From Thereva unica (Eukaryota; Arthropoda; Insecta; Diptera; Therevidae): a stretch of 64,000 bases of DNA. Positions within the stretch are counted from its first letter, which is position 1; every line of letters starts with the position of its first letter. Position numbers and translations under genes: made by a program. The notes beneath the pieces are model-generated. The model had not been told where the DNA came from. It saw nothing but the letters and a program-made list of their open reading frames with translations, and did no database searches. Shown piece after piece: positions 47,501-57,439 of this stretch. The DNA is taken from assembly GCA_949987705.1 (NCBI GenBank), contig OX465283.1, positions 5,064,207-5,128,206 of the forward strand, written 5' to 3'.

Positions 47501-50500
47501 TACTATACGCCCTTATAATGGAATACTACAATATACATATGTTCTATATAACTCTTGTCGATCTGTTACAAGATCCTCAACCTAGCCTAGATACTAGATA
47601 GAAAATCAGAAGAAAGTTTAAACTAAACCTAAATATGAAATACTACAGAACTCAGCCAATATACTATGGGCAATCAGAATTTGGCTTAGAATCAATGACA
47701 TCGTTTTTTGAATCAGTTTTTCTTGGTAATTGCTAACTACAGGACAATAAAGGGTCGATACGGAGACTTTAAAAGAACACACCCTTTATAATGCACACCG
47801 CAGCAATTAATTCTTCCGTAGAGGTTCAATAGCATTAAACATTCTATGCACATTTCATCGCAGAAGTTGGGTACCAATCTTAGCTTTAGTTTGATTGCCA
47901 TGGTACAATATCTAGTAGTAGTTTAGATCTAAGATCTAATTCAGAAGAGAGTAGGTTGTTGTCGGAGATGGCGATGAACCTAGCGTTTGAATGATTGTTG
48001 TAGGTTCGTGTGGGTAGGTTAGGAAATTACTGACTTCGAAAGCTCTTAATGTCTTGTCTGTTATTTGCAGGAAAGAGAGCTGTAGACGGTGGTAATGAGC
48101 CGAACGTGCTAATCTGGTGCTGCCGTGAAGGCAGCAGAGCGCCTATTTCGGTGAAAAAATCGCTGATGGACATCGTCGCTTGAATCTACCCTTGCAGGTG
48201 TAAGTGTCGAAGCTCAATTTCAAATCAACGAGATGAATTGGAGGAGAGGGTCAAATGTAAGACATGTACGAGGCATTTCAATAACCGGACTGGTGCTGTT
48301 AGCGGCAAACAAAGAGCGCCGCGGTAGATTTGAACATGCTGTGTCTTTTGATGTTTCCCATGACCGTGGAAGGCATTTGACATAAACAACGAACGACAAC
48401 ATCCAGAAAATAGGTAAATTATTCCGAGAAAATCGCCGCCTGAGTGTCCAAGCTCTCGTCGAGGTCTAACTTCGTCTTTTGTAACGGCTCTACAACTGGG
48501 ATCCAATCCTGGCCTCTCGCAACTGTTTTCTCCACCGACCCTGATTCTGAGCCTATGTCATCCAGTTTCGCATCCCTAAGCTCTGAGTGTACTAGCCTAC
48601 GCTATCTTACAGCGCAGGTTGGGTATGCCTCTCTGTCGCACCCCATAAGTTTTACAGCACTCATACGAGCTAGATGCCCTGCTTTCAGGAGCCTACCGAG
48701 TTTTATTTCCTTCATAACATCTATATTGGGATAGCACTCGCAGATCTCGTCATTGTAGAGTCTCCGGAATCGTCCTTCCCCACAGAAGGGGCCAATAATC
48801 CTCCGAAGTACTTTTCTCTCGAATACGGGTAAGAGGTTTGAGTGCTTTTTGCTAAGCACCCACGTTTCAGATGTATTATGTGAGTACCGGTAAGACCATC
48901 GTCTTATATAGTAGAGGTTTAGATGGTACGGTCAGATGATTGGATTTGAAGAGCGACTATAGAAGGCTTTGTTGGCTTTTTAGAGCCGTGGTGTATTGCT
49001 GATTCCATACTATTTTGTCGGCTGATACTATTGACCCAAGGTAAGTAAAGAATTTTACCACTTCAAACTCGTGTTCCTCTACCTTGATTGTGGGACAAAT
49101 GTGTTCTTGTAGACGAAGCCACCATGTACTTTGTTTTGCTTTCGTTAATGTGCGCTGGGATGACGTCTGCACCCGAGGCCTAGTTGCTTTTGAGCCGGGT
49201 TATGGCTCTGCTAACTTCAGACATCAGACATTGGCCTCCAAATCCTCAGTTAGCTCGCCATTTAGCAATTCAAGTGATCTTTCCATCGCTCCAAGATGCC
49301 TTTAGGATCGTTAATCAGATTCCCTTCTTTGTCCTGCCCAGTGCTCTTGGTGCGACCGTTTGTACTGCTCCAGTTGACAGACGAGATTTTTCTCCCAGGC
49401 TTCCTTTTTTCGTCTATGAATTCTCTTTTCTTCTATTCTGAGCTCTTTATATTTCTCGCGTGCCCGTGTTCTCTGAGACTACTGCATTGCTCGGTTCGAT
49501 AATGAATGCAAGCTGACAACTGAACGTAAGAATGCTGCGTATTCCTACGTCCAGTTGCCAGCTTGCATTCATTATCGAACCAGTCGTTCCGATCTCTACG
49601 ACTTCTGCCTAAGATGGAATCAGCAGTACCACTGACAATATTTTTAAGGTGAGTCCCACTCTCGTCGTCTTCCGGGACCTCATCCCCAGGACTTAGCGCG
49701 AGTTCTAATGCATGACCGTAGCTGTTTCTGGCCATTTCATTGCATAGCTATATTGAACTCGCGCTCTACAAAACTGTAATACGACCAGTATTGTGCTATG
49801 GTAGCGAGACTTGGACTGCGACGCAGTACATCGAGGAACGAGTGAATAGTTTTGAGAGAGAAGTTCTCAGGTGCATAATAGGCCTCTAGAGAGGATGGAA
49901 TATGGCAAATATACAACATCGAGTATGAAATTTTTGACGACGCAACGACGCAAAACTCTTAACTTTTATAAATATTGACTAAGACTAGCCGACCACGTAA
50001 TATTGGTGGCGGACAATTGTGTCCTGGATATATGTTTGTATGTTGCAAGGGACCTTCAAACTTGGAAAAATGTTCCAGAGGAGGCCAAGGCTTGATTTGG
50101 GCTGTAGCACCATTGGATGGATGGATAGAATAATGGAAATTGGGTATTGCGGAAAATGCTGGCTGAGTTTACGCACCTACATTTCTATATATTCAATAAG
50201 TTGCTTTTAAGAAGGTTATTGTTAATGATAGAAAATAAACTGCCTCAAAAATATAGTAAAACTTAAATGATTAAATATTTCTCAAGAGATACATATATCC
50301 TACAAGGACTGTCTATCTTATAGGAATTTCTTCTATGTAACACAAGAAGATGGGAAATTTGCGTTCGCCTTGCTTCTAAGATCAAAACTAATAAAGATTT
50401 TTTGTGTAGTTTGAACTAAATATAAAAAAATAATAAAAATATGCAAGTATTTACAATAATCTCCTAATTAAAATGGTTCTAACGACTACAAGTTGGATAT

Positions 50501-53500
50501 AATACTAATCTAAATACACATAATACAGAGATTTTCGGGCTAAACAAAATCCCCATTCCAAATTATTGCTTTAAACAGTACATTAAGAGAGCTCATGATT
50601 TCTGCGGTCTGTAGCAGCAGTAATAAAGATCCTACTATTAAATCTTGATCCCTATACTGTTCTAGCAATATGGGTTGAACGGTAAACATATTATTGAAAT
50701 ACGATTAATTCATAAACATTATTATAAATTTGCTTTTAAATTTCCATTTCGAATTTTTGTTTTCTAAATTCTCTCACAAAGTCGGAGCGCCATCATCTCT
50801 ACACTTAACAAGTTTTTTGCATAGACTTCTTTTGTTTGGTAGTTAACATCACTTCCTCGAGGCTGATATACCACCAGATGGGCACAGTATATTTACCTAC
50901 TGTGAGATAAAGAGACTCATCCTCACCTGTTCCTGATCCTGAAATGAAAAGAATACACTTTCACACACGTCACGTTTTTTGGAAGGAGGGAGAAATTTGA
51001 ACACATAAATAAATCAAACGCGCCCACCTAGCAGATATCATGACCTCTACTAAAAAACATTTAGGAAGTTTGTTTCTCTATACTATGCAAAGAATTATTA
51101 TCTCTATAAAAGGACTTCTCATTAAATCCGTTACAGGATATAGAGTTTTGGAGAAGATAAATCCACTAGAAGTGACGATAGTGAATGATTTTAACCTCAC
51201 AAAAGAAAAACATGTGAAGCCTACTTATGTGACTCATGGAAGCCTATTTTGGTCTCTGGACTAATTTACGCTCTTGCTAGACCTATTGTGAGAAAAATAA
51301 TTCTTACAATATAGTGACATTGTTCTTTTAAAAGATCTCTTAATCTGCAAATATCAAATAAGAGTATGAATTTTTAGAATATAGGTAGGACACACAATCC
51401 CAAGTAATATTAAAATTATTTCTAACGAGCCTTATCCATTTTTTGGCCATGATCCATGGAGGTGGATATAAAAAAGGAGTCGTCCATTAATTACGTGAGA
51501 CGTTTAGGGGGTGGGGAGAGAGGGGTCGCGGAAAATATCACGTAATTTTTTTCCCTCAAGAAACAGTGTAAAATTGCTAGAAAACTGGGTTAAATAAAGT
51601 AAAACATGTTTCTCCACTAACGACCCGCATTCATTACAGGCCGTCCGGGCTGCCAGGACAGGTCCGCAGGCGCGTCCCGATGAAGGCAATACAATATTCA
51701 GTCTGACTGGGGATGCGAACTTCAGGTATCCGCCTGACAGATCGTGGCGTGCAGGTAACGTCATGATTCCCTGCAGACACATAGGCGAAGACGACAGTTT
51801 AGCATAGCAGGTCGTTAATACAAGTACATAGCCTCAACGAAAACTTTAAAGGCACAAACAGATTGGTGACTGCAAAGACCTTTAAAATACATGGGCCACC
51901 TTATTTGCTGACATAATGGACAGGCGGCGCGGAAAAATAAAATGTATGGGGACTTCTCTCGCAGGCGGCCGCCGTCACCGCCTTTGCGCTAATATGTTTG
52001 TGTCTTAGGCGGCTCCAGACTCACGCCGTGAACACCCGCGAACAAGCGCGAATGCGAGTGCTAATGGTTTTCGCGCCTTGCCTTCAGGTTCGACTGGATA
52101 CGGCGGGAATTCGTGCGGTAAATTCGCGGTTTGAGACTGAATAGAAGTTCTGGGGTGGTAGCACGTATGTCGTTTCAGTCGACCTCTTCATTACAAGTGT
52201 TTCAAAAATTTTTGTATGAAGTGTTCGATTGAAGCAACTTACGTGCTACCACTCCAGATCTTCAGGCACAATCTGATGACAACTGTCCACTCATATAAAG
52301 ATTTTTTCGCCAGAAAGTGGCATAGTAGCTTCTCACCGCCACCGGACAGCCAAACGAACGACTCGACATGCCGACCCGAGAAAAGGCCATTAGAATATTT
52401 AACTACAGGAAGGGCTCTCGTCGAATTTTAGCGTAATGAAATTCTTGTTGATTATGAGTGCTCACGATTTGGTAGTTGTGTGTCCACTATAAACGGAAAA
52501 AGCGAGTGGAATAGAGGAGGGGCAAGTAGAAGTTTGAATTATTACTTATCTATAATTAAAGCTAGCGGTTACGACCGTAAATACGTATTTTTGTTTAATT
52601 AATAGAGATTTTTTGAAATCTGAAAAATCTCACGTGAGATTAGGTGGAGGGGGAGAGGGTCGAGCCAAAGCATTATCTGCCCAATACACAAGAAAGGGGA
52701 CAGATTCGACTGTGGAAACTATAGAGGCATATCTCTTTTAAGCACAGTATATAAAATAATGACCAATATAATTAAGGCCAGACTGGAACCTTACGCAGAA
52801 CCTGCAATAAGTGAATACCAAGCCGGATTCAGAAGAAATAGGTCAACAATGGATCAACTTTTCTCAATAAGGCAAATCCTCCGAAAATGCTGGGAATACA
52901 ATATCGACGTGTATCAACTTTTCATCGACTTTAAACAAGCATACGACAGCATCGACAGGGAGCAAATGTATGCAACAATGCTGGACCTAAACATCCCCCT
53001 AAAGATAATAAAATTAACAAAAATGACAATGGAAAATACAAGATGTGCAGTCAGAATACAAGGAGAATTGACGGAGTCCTTCCCAGTCAAGCAAGGCTTA
53101 AAGCAGGGCGATGGGCTGGCACCCATGCTATTTAATCTCTGCCTAGAAGGAGTAATTCGCAAAGTAAACATTGATGCGAACACAACCCTGCTTAACAAAT
53201 CCAAACAGTTGGCAGGATATGCCGACGATATAAACTGCCTTGCAAGATCACTGTCATATCTTAGAGAAACATTCACAGAATTAGAAGATGGAGCAAAACA
53301 TATAGGGCTGCAAATAAACGCAGAGAAGAGTAAGATTCTAATTCAGTCAAGGGTGGAAAGAAGAAGAAGAAACCACAATACCACCTGGGGGGAATATCAC
53401 TTTGAACGGGTAAACCAATTTAATTACCTGGGGTCCACAGTCAGCGAAGACAACGATGAAACGATAGACGTCCAAAGCAGAATAAACGCCGCGAGCAGAA

Positions 53501-55240
53501 CATACTTCTCACTAATGTAATTGGTTATATTTGAGAGGAAGGATATTCGGCCCCATCAATGAAGACAATGCATGGAGAATACGCTGCAATCACGAATTGT
53601 ATGTAAACTTTCGACCCATGCCAAGCTACTACGTTTACGTTGGTCATGTCCAAAGAAGCATGACTCAAGAATACCAAAAAAGCCGTGTATCTACTACCAG
53701 ATAGCAAAAGACCAGTTGGCAAACCACGGTTAAGGTGGGAAGATAATGTTAAGGCCGATGCAGCCAAACTGCTCAACACAAGAAACTGGAGACAAGCTGC
53801 GGAGCAGTCTGGAGGAAGAAGCTGATGGAGGCCAAGGCTCGAATTGGGCTGTAGAGCCATCGAAGAATAAGGAGAGGGTCGAGCCAAATCTCACGAAATC
53901 TCACCCCGGGGGAGGGGGTCGAAAAATCGCAAAAATCGCCTCACGTAATTTATGGACGACGCCAAAGATAGTATAAAAACAAGCAATGTTTGATATGTTG
54001 ATGATAATGGAACAACATGACAGTGTTAAGAGCAATCCTTTTCAAGACTTTTTACTACAGAATCTGATAAATCTATCTAAAATAACTTTATAGCCCTTTC
54101 GATTCTAGTGACGAGTCCTACGGAATTAATTAGTTTTAGTTTATATTTACGCTAATCTATTTTAGTTAATACGTCTTTTAAAATGAATCATATTGAATGC
54201 TAAAGTAAGTTTAAGGGAAAGATTCTCCAAAAGTTTGTAGTGAATAGCAAACAATCGATATAACTAAAGGTATGAATATAAACCTGCACTAAACCTATGG
54301 AGCAGGTAGATATACCCTAGCATGTTCTAGATGTAAACAATTCAAAAGTAACTTACCTTTCTGGCGCTAGCTAACAAAAAACGCTTGTAATTAATTTCAC
54401 TCAGCAATGAGCCCAGCGTACTCCTCGTTTCCGTTGCAATCTCATGTGCAAATTTGTACTTGTGATCCCGATGATCTGCCAGCTGACAATCTCTGCAGGT
54501 AAGCTTGTCACATGTCTCACAGAACAGCGATAGTTTCTCTTGCGGATGTGCGGAGCACATTAGATTCTTGTTTGAATTTGATCCATTTGTCGAATCTGTG
54601 CTCGCCTCCTCCTTCGGCTTAATGGTATGATCCTTTGTGATTTTCAGCCGCTGATGGGCCTGAACACAGTTGTCACAAATATATTCTGAGCAATCTACAC
54701 ACCATGACGTCGCATTCGCGTCATCGCTACAACTACTGCACTTTATAGAAACCTAAATTGAAAAACAAACATCGATTATTTAAAAAATCCGAAAAATAAA
54801 ACTACAAAACTTACAGCATTACTATTTTTCGCGTCGCCATCCGAAGAGCCCTGACCATCTTCTGAAGTATTATTGCTTTGTTCAATTAGGAATTGATTAT
54901 CTATTATGAATTCATTTTGGCTTGCCATATTACAGACTGGACAGTGTATCAGTGGCGGCATGGTGCGATCCAGCTCGGAGAATTTTGTTGTTACACATTG
55001 TGAGCACGCAACATGCAGGCATTCCAGCAATTTCGGCCGATCATTTGAGGAGAGCACTTGTGAGCACCAAACGCATTTTGTTGAAGCTGTTTCACCAGGT
55101 GTAGCTGTTTCGTCCACCTTAAATGGATAAAAGGCGAAAGGTAAGCTTGGGAAGAATAATGCTAAATTTTGTGTTGATATTTCTTGAGTTTTATTTTTAT
55201 CAGGTTTTTCGGTCAAATTTGTGATTATACTTAAGGCCAT
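38591..55240 (-). CDS. bon: Bonus / TRIM24-33 (TIF1) chromatin co-regulator, 12 coding exons, about 1003 aa
   Basis: Exons on the minus strand are 55240-54815, 54752-54357, 47299-46915, 46859-46596, 46535-46449, 46383-46058, 45994-45874, 42621-42431, 42360-42186, 39367-39016, 38954-38831 and 38755-38591, all in phase. RING: Cys 56, 59, 74, His 76, Cys 79, 82, 100, 103. B-box 1 starts KCSSC (147) and B-box 2 CSAHP (208). Coiled coil 275-400 (AEKKKELIKEITTMVVK). A Gln/Asn/Pro/Gly-rich middle holds KWHIPQSAQQSN. PHD finger: WCAVC to WQCLLC (803-847). Bromodomain about 870-975. This RBCC-PHD-bromo order defines TIF1; the fly protein is a nuclear receptor co-regulator and SUMO-linked repressor. 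The first exon may instead begin after CATTTAAG (about 55118), because the codons before it look like a pyrimidine tract. Introns of 7057, 3252 and 2818 bp carry transposons. Confidence 0.93.
39694..39975 (-). pseudogene. LINE C-terminal Cys-His fragment in a bonus intron
   Basis: The frame gives RTGLLTGRVYVHHLKINKI, then CRYCHVDNKITETTDSLICN with CSALERFRF. This is the conserved end of I/LOA-type LINE ORF2 (LxTGHxPLxxHLxxI...CRxC...H.xCxCxAL), with the His lost. Confidence 0.7.
39994..40024. mobile_element. Solo end of the GTCGTCCATTAATTACG element family
   Basis: GGAGTTGTCCATTAATTTCG matches the left terminus at 51476 and the inverted right terminus at 53963. The copy is truncated; another repeat follows at 40029. 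Confidence 0.5.
40029..40200. repeat. Dispersed repeat, ACCCTTTGC family, third copy
   Basis: GTTACCCTTTGCACTACCAG, TTGTCTTGCCGTTAAG and GGCTTGGTTTGAAGA match 10181-10250. Its last part (TGTTGTACGAGTTCGG at 40147) recurs at 42956, and a weaker GATGAACC/GTTTGA version is near 47970. Confidence 0.5.
40232..40450. mobile_element. hAT-like end CAGTGGTCTCCAAA
   Basis: CAGTGGTCTCCAAAAAATTT followed by CGCGTACCCTTATGACG is typical of hAT termini. The other end and the target duplication are not visible. Confidence 0.4.
40451..41879. other. bonus intron (39368-42185), central part
   Basis: No recognisable coding block, RNA gene or repeat end. Short frames only. Confidence 0.4.
41880..42045 (+). pseudogene. 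LINE 3'-end fragment
   Basis: Near 41930-42030 the frame reads VEEDIRQLQIRSWKRRARDR, two stops, then WRRTLEETKRDGL. This is the usual last segment of RTE-like ORF2 (W...A.DR..WRR.[VL]EEA), followed by a GATGATGAAA-type 3' end. Confidence 0.55.
43230..43490 (+). pseudogene. LINE RT palm fragment
   Basis: LRSLLYLAFIDYKKVFD followed by a stop and VNR is RT motif A (FIDYxKAFDSVxR). LRVPQGCP near 43460-43480 recalls the next conserved block. It is very short and decayed and lies inside the 3.25-kb bonus intron. Confidence 0.5.
43495..44780 (+). mobile_element. LINE ORF1-like fragment interrupted by a MITE
   Basis: A second, longer copy of the 36600-37200 fragment. After 44170 the frames read FKKTGSRSQKTF, SGYSREDAARLCVVPEA, then HNEA and GVLATDYP with GGDSPVGTKLATAE, resembling gag/ORF1 proteins of the DUF4780 type, with stops. 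The MITE at 43769-44169 splits it. Confidence 0.5.
43769..44169. mobile_element. 401-bp Harbinger-like MITE, TAA duplication
   Basis: The left end AGCCCGGTACCCACTTGTTG is repeated inverted at the right; the 39-bp arms differ at two bases. TAA flanks both sides (43766-43768 and 44170-44172). The interior contains several GATACGAAAC-like subrepeats in both orientations. Confidence 0.8.
44900..45070 (+). pseudogene. RTE-like LINE 3' end
   Basis: GTRRIGRPKITWRRTLLVEA followed by KQLGKSGR is the C-terminal RGRPKxTWRRT...E motif of RTE/craTA-like LINEs. Stops follow. Confidence 0.55.
45071..45873. other. bonus intron (42622-45873), 5' part
   Basis: AT-rich intron sequence without a recognised element. 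Confidence 0.45.
47300..48224. other. bonus intron 2, 3' part
   Basis: Intron DNA next to the coiled-coil exon. A weak copy of the ACCCTTTG-family repeat lies near 47870-48060. No gene is seen. Confidence 0.4.
48225..49735 (-). mobile_element. Decayed LINE, minus strand, in bonus intron 2
   Basis: Reading down from 49735: linker NDWFDNECKLATGRRN (about 49590-49535), IKVEEHEFEVVKFFTYLGSI (about 49095-49030), FERKVLRRIIGPF (about 48825-48785), DVMKEIKLGRLLKAGHLARM (about 48725-48665), then a degraded end with DIGSESGSVEKTVARGQDW. The order and sequence match the family at 31500-32024. The RT catalytic part has been deleted. Confidence 0.7.
49493..49581. repeat. 89-bp palindrome at a head-to-head LINE junction
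   Basis: Bases 49493-49528 and 49546-49581 are inverted copies (36 bp, two mismatches). Each arm encodes FDNECKL, on opposite strands, so two copies of the same LINE linker meet here in opposite directions. Confidence 0.7.
49748..49930 (+). pseudogene. LINE RT C-terminal fragment, plus strand
   Basis: IELALYKTVIRPVLCYGSET followed by QYIEERVNSFEREVLRCIIG is the segment after the RT palm (LYKTxIxPVLxYGSETW...FERxxLRxIxG). It belongs to the same broad family as the minus-strand copy beside it. Confidence 0.65.
49931..51475. other. bonus intron 2, middle part
   Basis: AT-rich, no recognised gene. Near 50080 GGAGGCCAAGGCTTGATTTG is a scrap of the LINE 3' end seen at 53828. The 74-codon frame at 51040-51264 is unsupported. 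Confidence 0.4.
51640..51780. repeat. Dispersed repeat shared with 60355-60460
   Basis: ACAGGCCG, GCAGG, CGTCCCGATGAAGGC, CAGTCTGACTGGGGATG and CTTCAGGTATCCGC recur in the same order near 60359-60440. AGACTGA(A/G)TAGAAGTTC also occurs at both loci (52130 and 60468). Confidence 0.55.
52150..52257. repeat. Short hairpin element
   Basis: CTGGGGTGGTAGCACGTA at the left end is repeated inverted at the right as TACGTGCTACCACTCCAG, with one mismatch in 18 bp and a loop of about 70 bp. Confidence 0.55.
52670..53870 (+). mobile_element. 5'-truncated LINE with intact RT core and 18-bp target duplication
   Basis: GGAGAGGGTCGAGCCAAA occurs immediately before (52652-52669) and after (53871-53888). From about 52675 an unbroken frame runs to 53520: PIHKKGDRFDCGNYRGISLL, QAGFRRNRSTMDQLFSIRQI, LFIDFKQAYDSIDR (motif A), KQGLKQGDGLAPMLFNLCL, GYADDINCLARS (YADD) and FNYLGSTVSEDND. 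This RT core has no stop. Downstream the frame is broken but the end TRNWRQAAEQSGG and AKARIGL are visible. It is inserted in the TIR element at 51476-53963 and could not move on its own without its endonuclease. Confidence 0.85.
53964..54356. other. bonus intron 2, 5' part
   Basis: AT-rich intron DNA up to the ACTTAC donor at 54351-54356. Nothing else is recognised. Confidence 0.5.
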
Positions 55241-55410
55241 TGTAGAGGTAGAATGAATATTTTTTTAGCTAGGAATTTTGAAGTTTTTTTTATGTATTAA
55301 TGGCCTAAAAGTAAATATTATTTTGACAATTCCTTTTAAATTGCATACTGAGACGATTTTTATTTAAACGAAAGCATTTAAAATAAAAAAGAAAGAAAAA
55401 CAAAGCCTGA

Positions 55411-55870
55411 TTCCACATGAGCCTACACACGACACGACAATAGTCAGCTGCAAAGGCGGTTTATGGGGAATAGGGTGAGACAGGACGATAGAATGAACAC
55501 AATTGCCATCGTCCTCTCTTACCCTCTCCTCCATAAACTCGTTTTGCATCCGACTCTTGTCGAATCACCATTCCACACCAGCCTACAGACGACACGACAA
55601 GAATCGGTTGCAAAGTGATTTATGGACAAGAGGATGAGAGAGGACGATGGGATGCACAATTTGAACGGATATCTTCAGGAGAGTTCGATCAAACACTTTG
55701 ACAGCTCTTGCATTGTTGTTGTCTTTTTCGGAATTTCCTGTTTGCTCGCATGATTTGCTCCCTTGAAGTTGTTCCCTAGTGTAGAAGCTCATACGATTTT
55801 CCACCGGACACCAAAAGAAAATCGTTGATTGCAGACGACTTCTGTCTGTCGTGTGTATGCTCCTGTGGAA
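55411..55870. mobile_element. Foldback MITE cluster, TTCCACA...CCTACACACGACA termini
   Basis: TTCCACATGAGCCTACACAC (55411) and TTCCACACCAGCCTACAGAC (55571) are direct copies; the inverted form GTGTGTATGCTCCTGTGGAA ends at 55870. Between 55455 and 55540 GGTTTATGGGGAATAGGGTG pairs with its complement as a hairpin. Two units are therefore arranged in tandem. A related copy lies at 28450-28700. Confidence 0.6.
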
Positions 55871-55933
55871 ACAGCCAAAACAACTCCTATATGCTATTAT
55901 ATCTTGAATCCACACGATAAGCAGTACGGCCAT

Positions 55934-56755
55934 AAGCTGGCTTCCCACGGTGCGTGATATTGTGAACAGACGCGGACGACGCACCATGGGAAGAGTGTTG
56001 TCACTGAGGACGCAGGCAAGCCCGTAGCGGTGCGTAGGATTCGATAGGAGTTGATAACTTCGGCTTTACACAGCGCGCGATTTTGCGGATTATCACGCAC
56101 GGCCGACATCCACCGTGGCGCGAGTCTGTGTAGGTCTTGAGATTCGAAACCATTTTGTCATTCCAAATTGCAAAGTGAAAGGGAGCGTACCGGTATAGCA
56201 TATATACCTTTTGTTTGTTTGCTGTATCTCATGCACTTGTTGAATTTTTCAGCCAATTTATTTCACTGCACTTTCGGCATGTAGGCCTTGGCCTTGCAAT
56301 CAAACACACGTAGAGATGACTTTGTATTTCACCAACTTTGTTCTGGTGTGATGCTCTTCATGCCACGTCATGGGTTCCTTTCAATCAAATACGCCGCTGC
56401 GATTGCCCAAAAATTTCGACCAAACCGCTGTCTATGAGCATGCATCGCACCTGTTCCATAATGGTACGATTCATCCTTTCTGCTACTCCATTTTGTTCAG
56501 GTGTTTGTACTACTGTCCTCTGATTTTGTATGAAGATGAAAGACTTGTTATTTCTAGACTTTGATTTTGGCATGCTCGTCCGTGCTTATACGGCCGACCT
56601 CGGACCACACCGCACACGCTCTCACCGCACCTGAAATTACCAACTTGGGGCGGATACTACGCACCGCTACAGTGCGCCTTCACGGACGATGCTCTTCCCA
56701 TTATGCGCCGTTTGCGTGTGTCCGCAAAATCGTGCACAATGGGAAGCCAGCTTTA
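55934..56755. repeat. Inverted ~110-bp arms around a Copia scrap
   Basis: AAGCTGGCTTCCCA at 55934 and its inverted partner ending 56755 begin arms that align for about 110 bp; both contain GGGAAGAG and AGCGGTGCGTAG. Each arm also has its own palindrome, starting CTTCCCA and ending TGGGAAG (55940-55992 and 56694-56746). Confidence 0.55.
56385..56573 (-). pseudogene. Ty1/Copia integrase fragment
   Basis: On the minus strand the frame reads QRTVVQTPEQNGVAERMNRT and MLIDSGL. This is the conserved TPxQNGVxERxNRT...ML segment at the end of the Copia integrase core, with the catalytic Glu. Only about 60 codons remain. Confidence 0.75.
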
Positions 56756-56759
56756 GACT

Positions 56760-57010
56760 GCAAAGATCTTTACACTATCTTGTTGTGTCTAGTGTGTGTC
56801 AAGCTGGATTTAGACCACCTCGAGGTTGTATTGATCAAATATTCACACTCCGTCAGCTAAGGGAAGAAAGAATTCGTTGCAGCAAAAGCACTGTCGTCGT
56901 TTTCATCGATTTCAAATCCGCTTTCGATTGCATCGATTGGAACAGCTCGTGGAGAGCCTTGGAAACCGAACACGTGCCATTGAAAATAAGCCAACTTCTC
57001 CGAAATTTCT
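56760..57010 (+). pseudogene. LINE RT fragment
   Basis: QAGFRPPRGCIDQIFTLRQL, then VVVFIDFKSAFDCIDWNS (motif A) and ETEHVPLKISQLL. It is closely related to the 16980-17140 stretch, where the same segment is more decayed. Confidence 0.75.
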
Positions 57011-57439
57011 GCAGCAGTTGCTTCTTCTGGGATAGTCGCCACGTTGCTAGAAGGATGCCGAACTTGAAATTGCTTACTTTCAAACGATTGAAAAATCACT
57101 CAACGACATGCAAAGTTGCGAAACACTCAGCAATAGCCAAAGTTTTGATAGCAAATAAAAAGTTTTGATAGCAAATAACTGGGATGATTGCACAATGGTG
57201 CACTGGAAGCACTCAATCGAACTATGACTGTTTTGCGCAATGGCTCAAGATGTTTAGGAGGGCAATAATTCTACTGTCCGCCAAACACTATCAGCCCTTC
57301 AAAGATCCACCGCTGAAGAAAAAAACCTTGCCTCAAGTCATCGATCTGTGGCGCTTTAGGGAGAAACGACAGCTGACAACAAACATGGTTGCCTTGCTAA
57401 ACGATCCATTTGCCTGACTTGATGACTATTGGTAATGAT

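Larger units (their letters stand above)
51476..53963. mobile_element. TIR transposon with GTCGTCCATTAATTACG ends, split by a LINE
   Basis: The left end GGAGTCGTCCATTAATTACG and the reverse complement of the right end GGCGTCGTCCATAAATTACG match over about 27 bp. A-runs flank both ends, so the target duplication is uncertain. Without the LINE at 52670-53870 and its extra duplicate the element is about 1.27 kb. No transposase is recognised. It contains a GC-rich block at 51930-52030 and a hairpin at 52150-52257. Confidence 0.6.

Noticed and set aside
48225..48506. 93-codon minus-strand protein
   Set aside because: It is an out-of-frame reading of the decayed LINE tail at 48225-48600.
55583..55987. 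134-codon minus-strand frame
   Set aside because: It lies wholly in the foldback MITE cluster, and the sequence is explained by the repeat.
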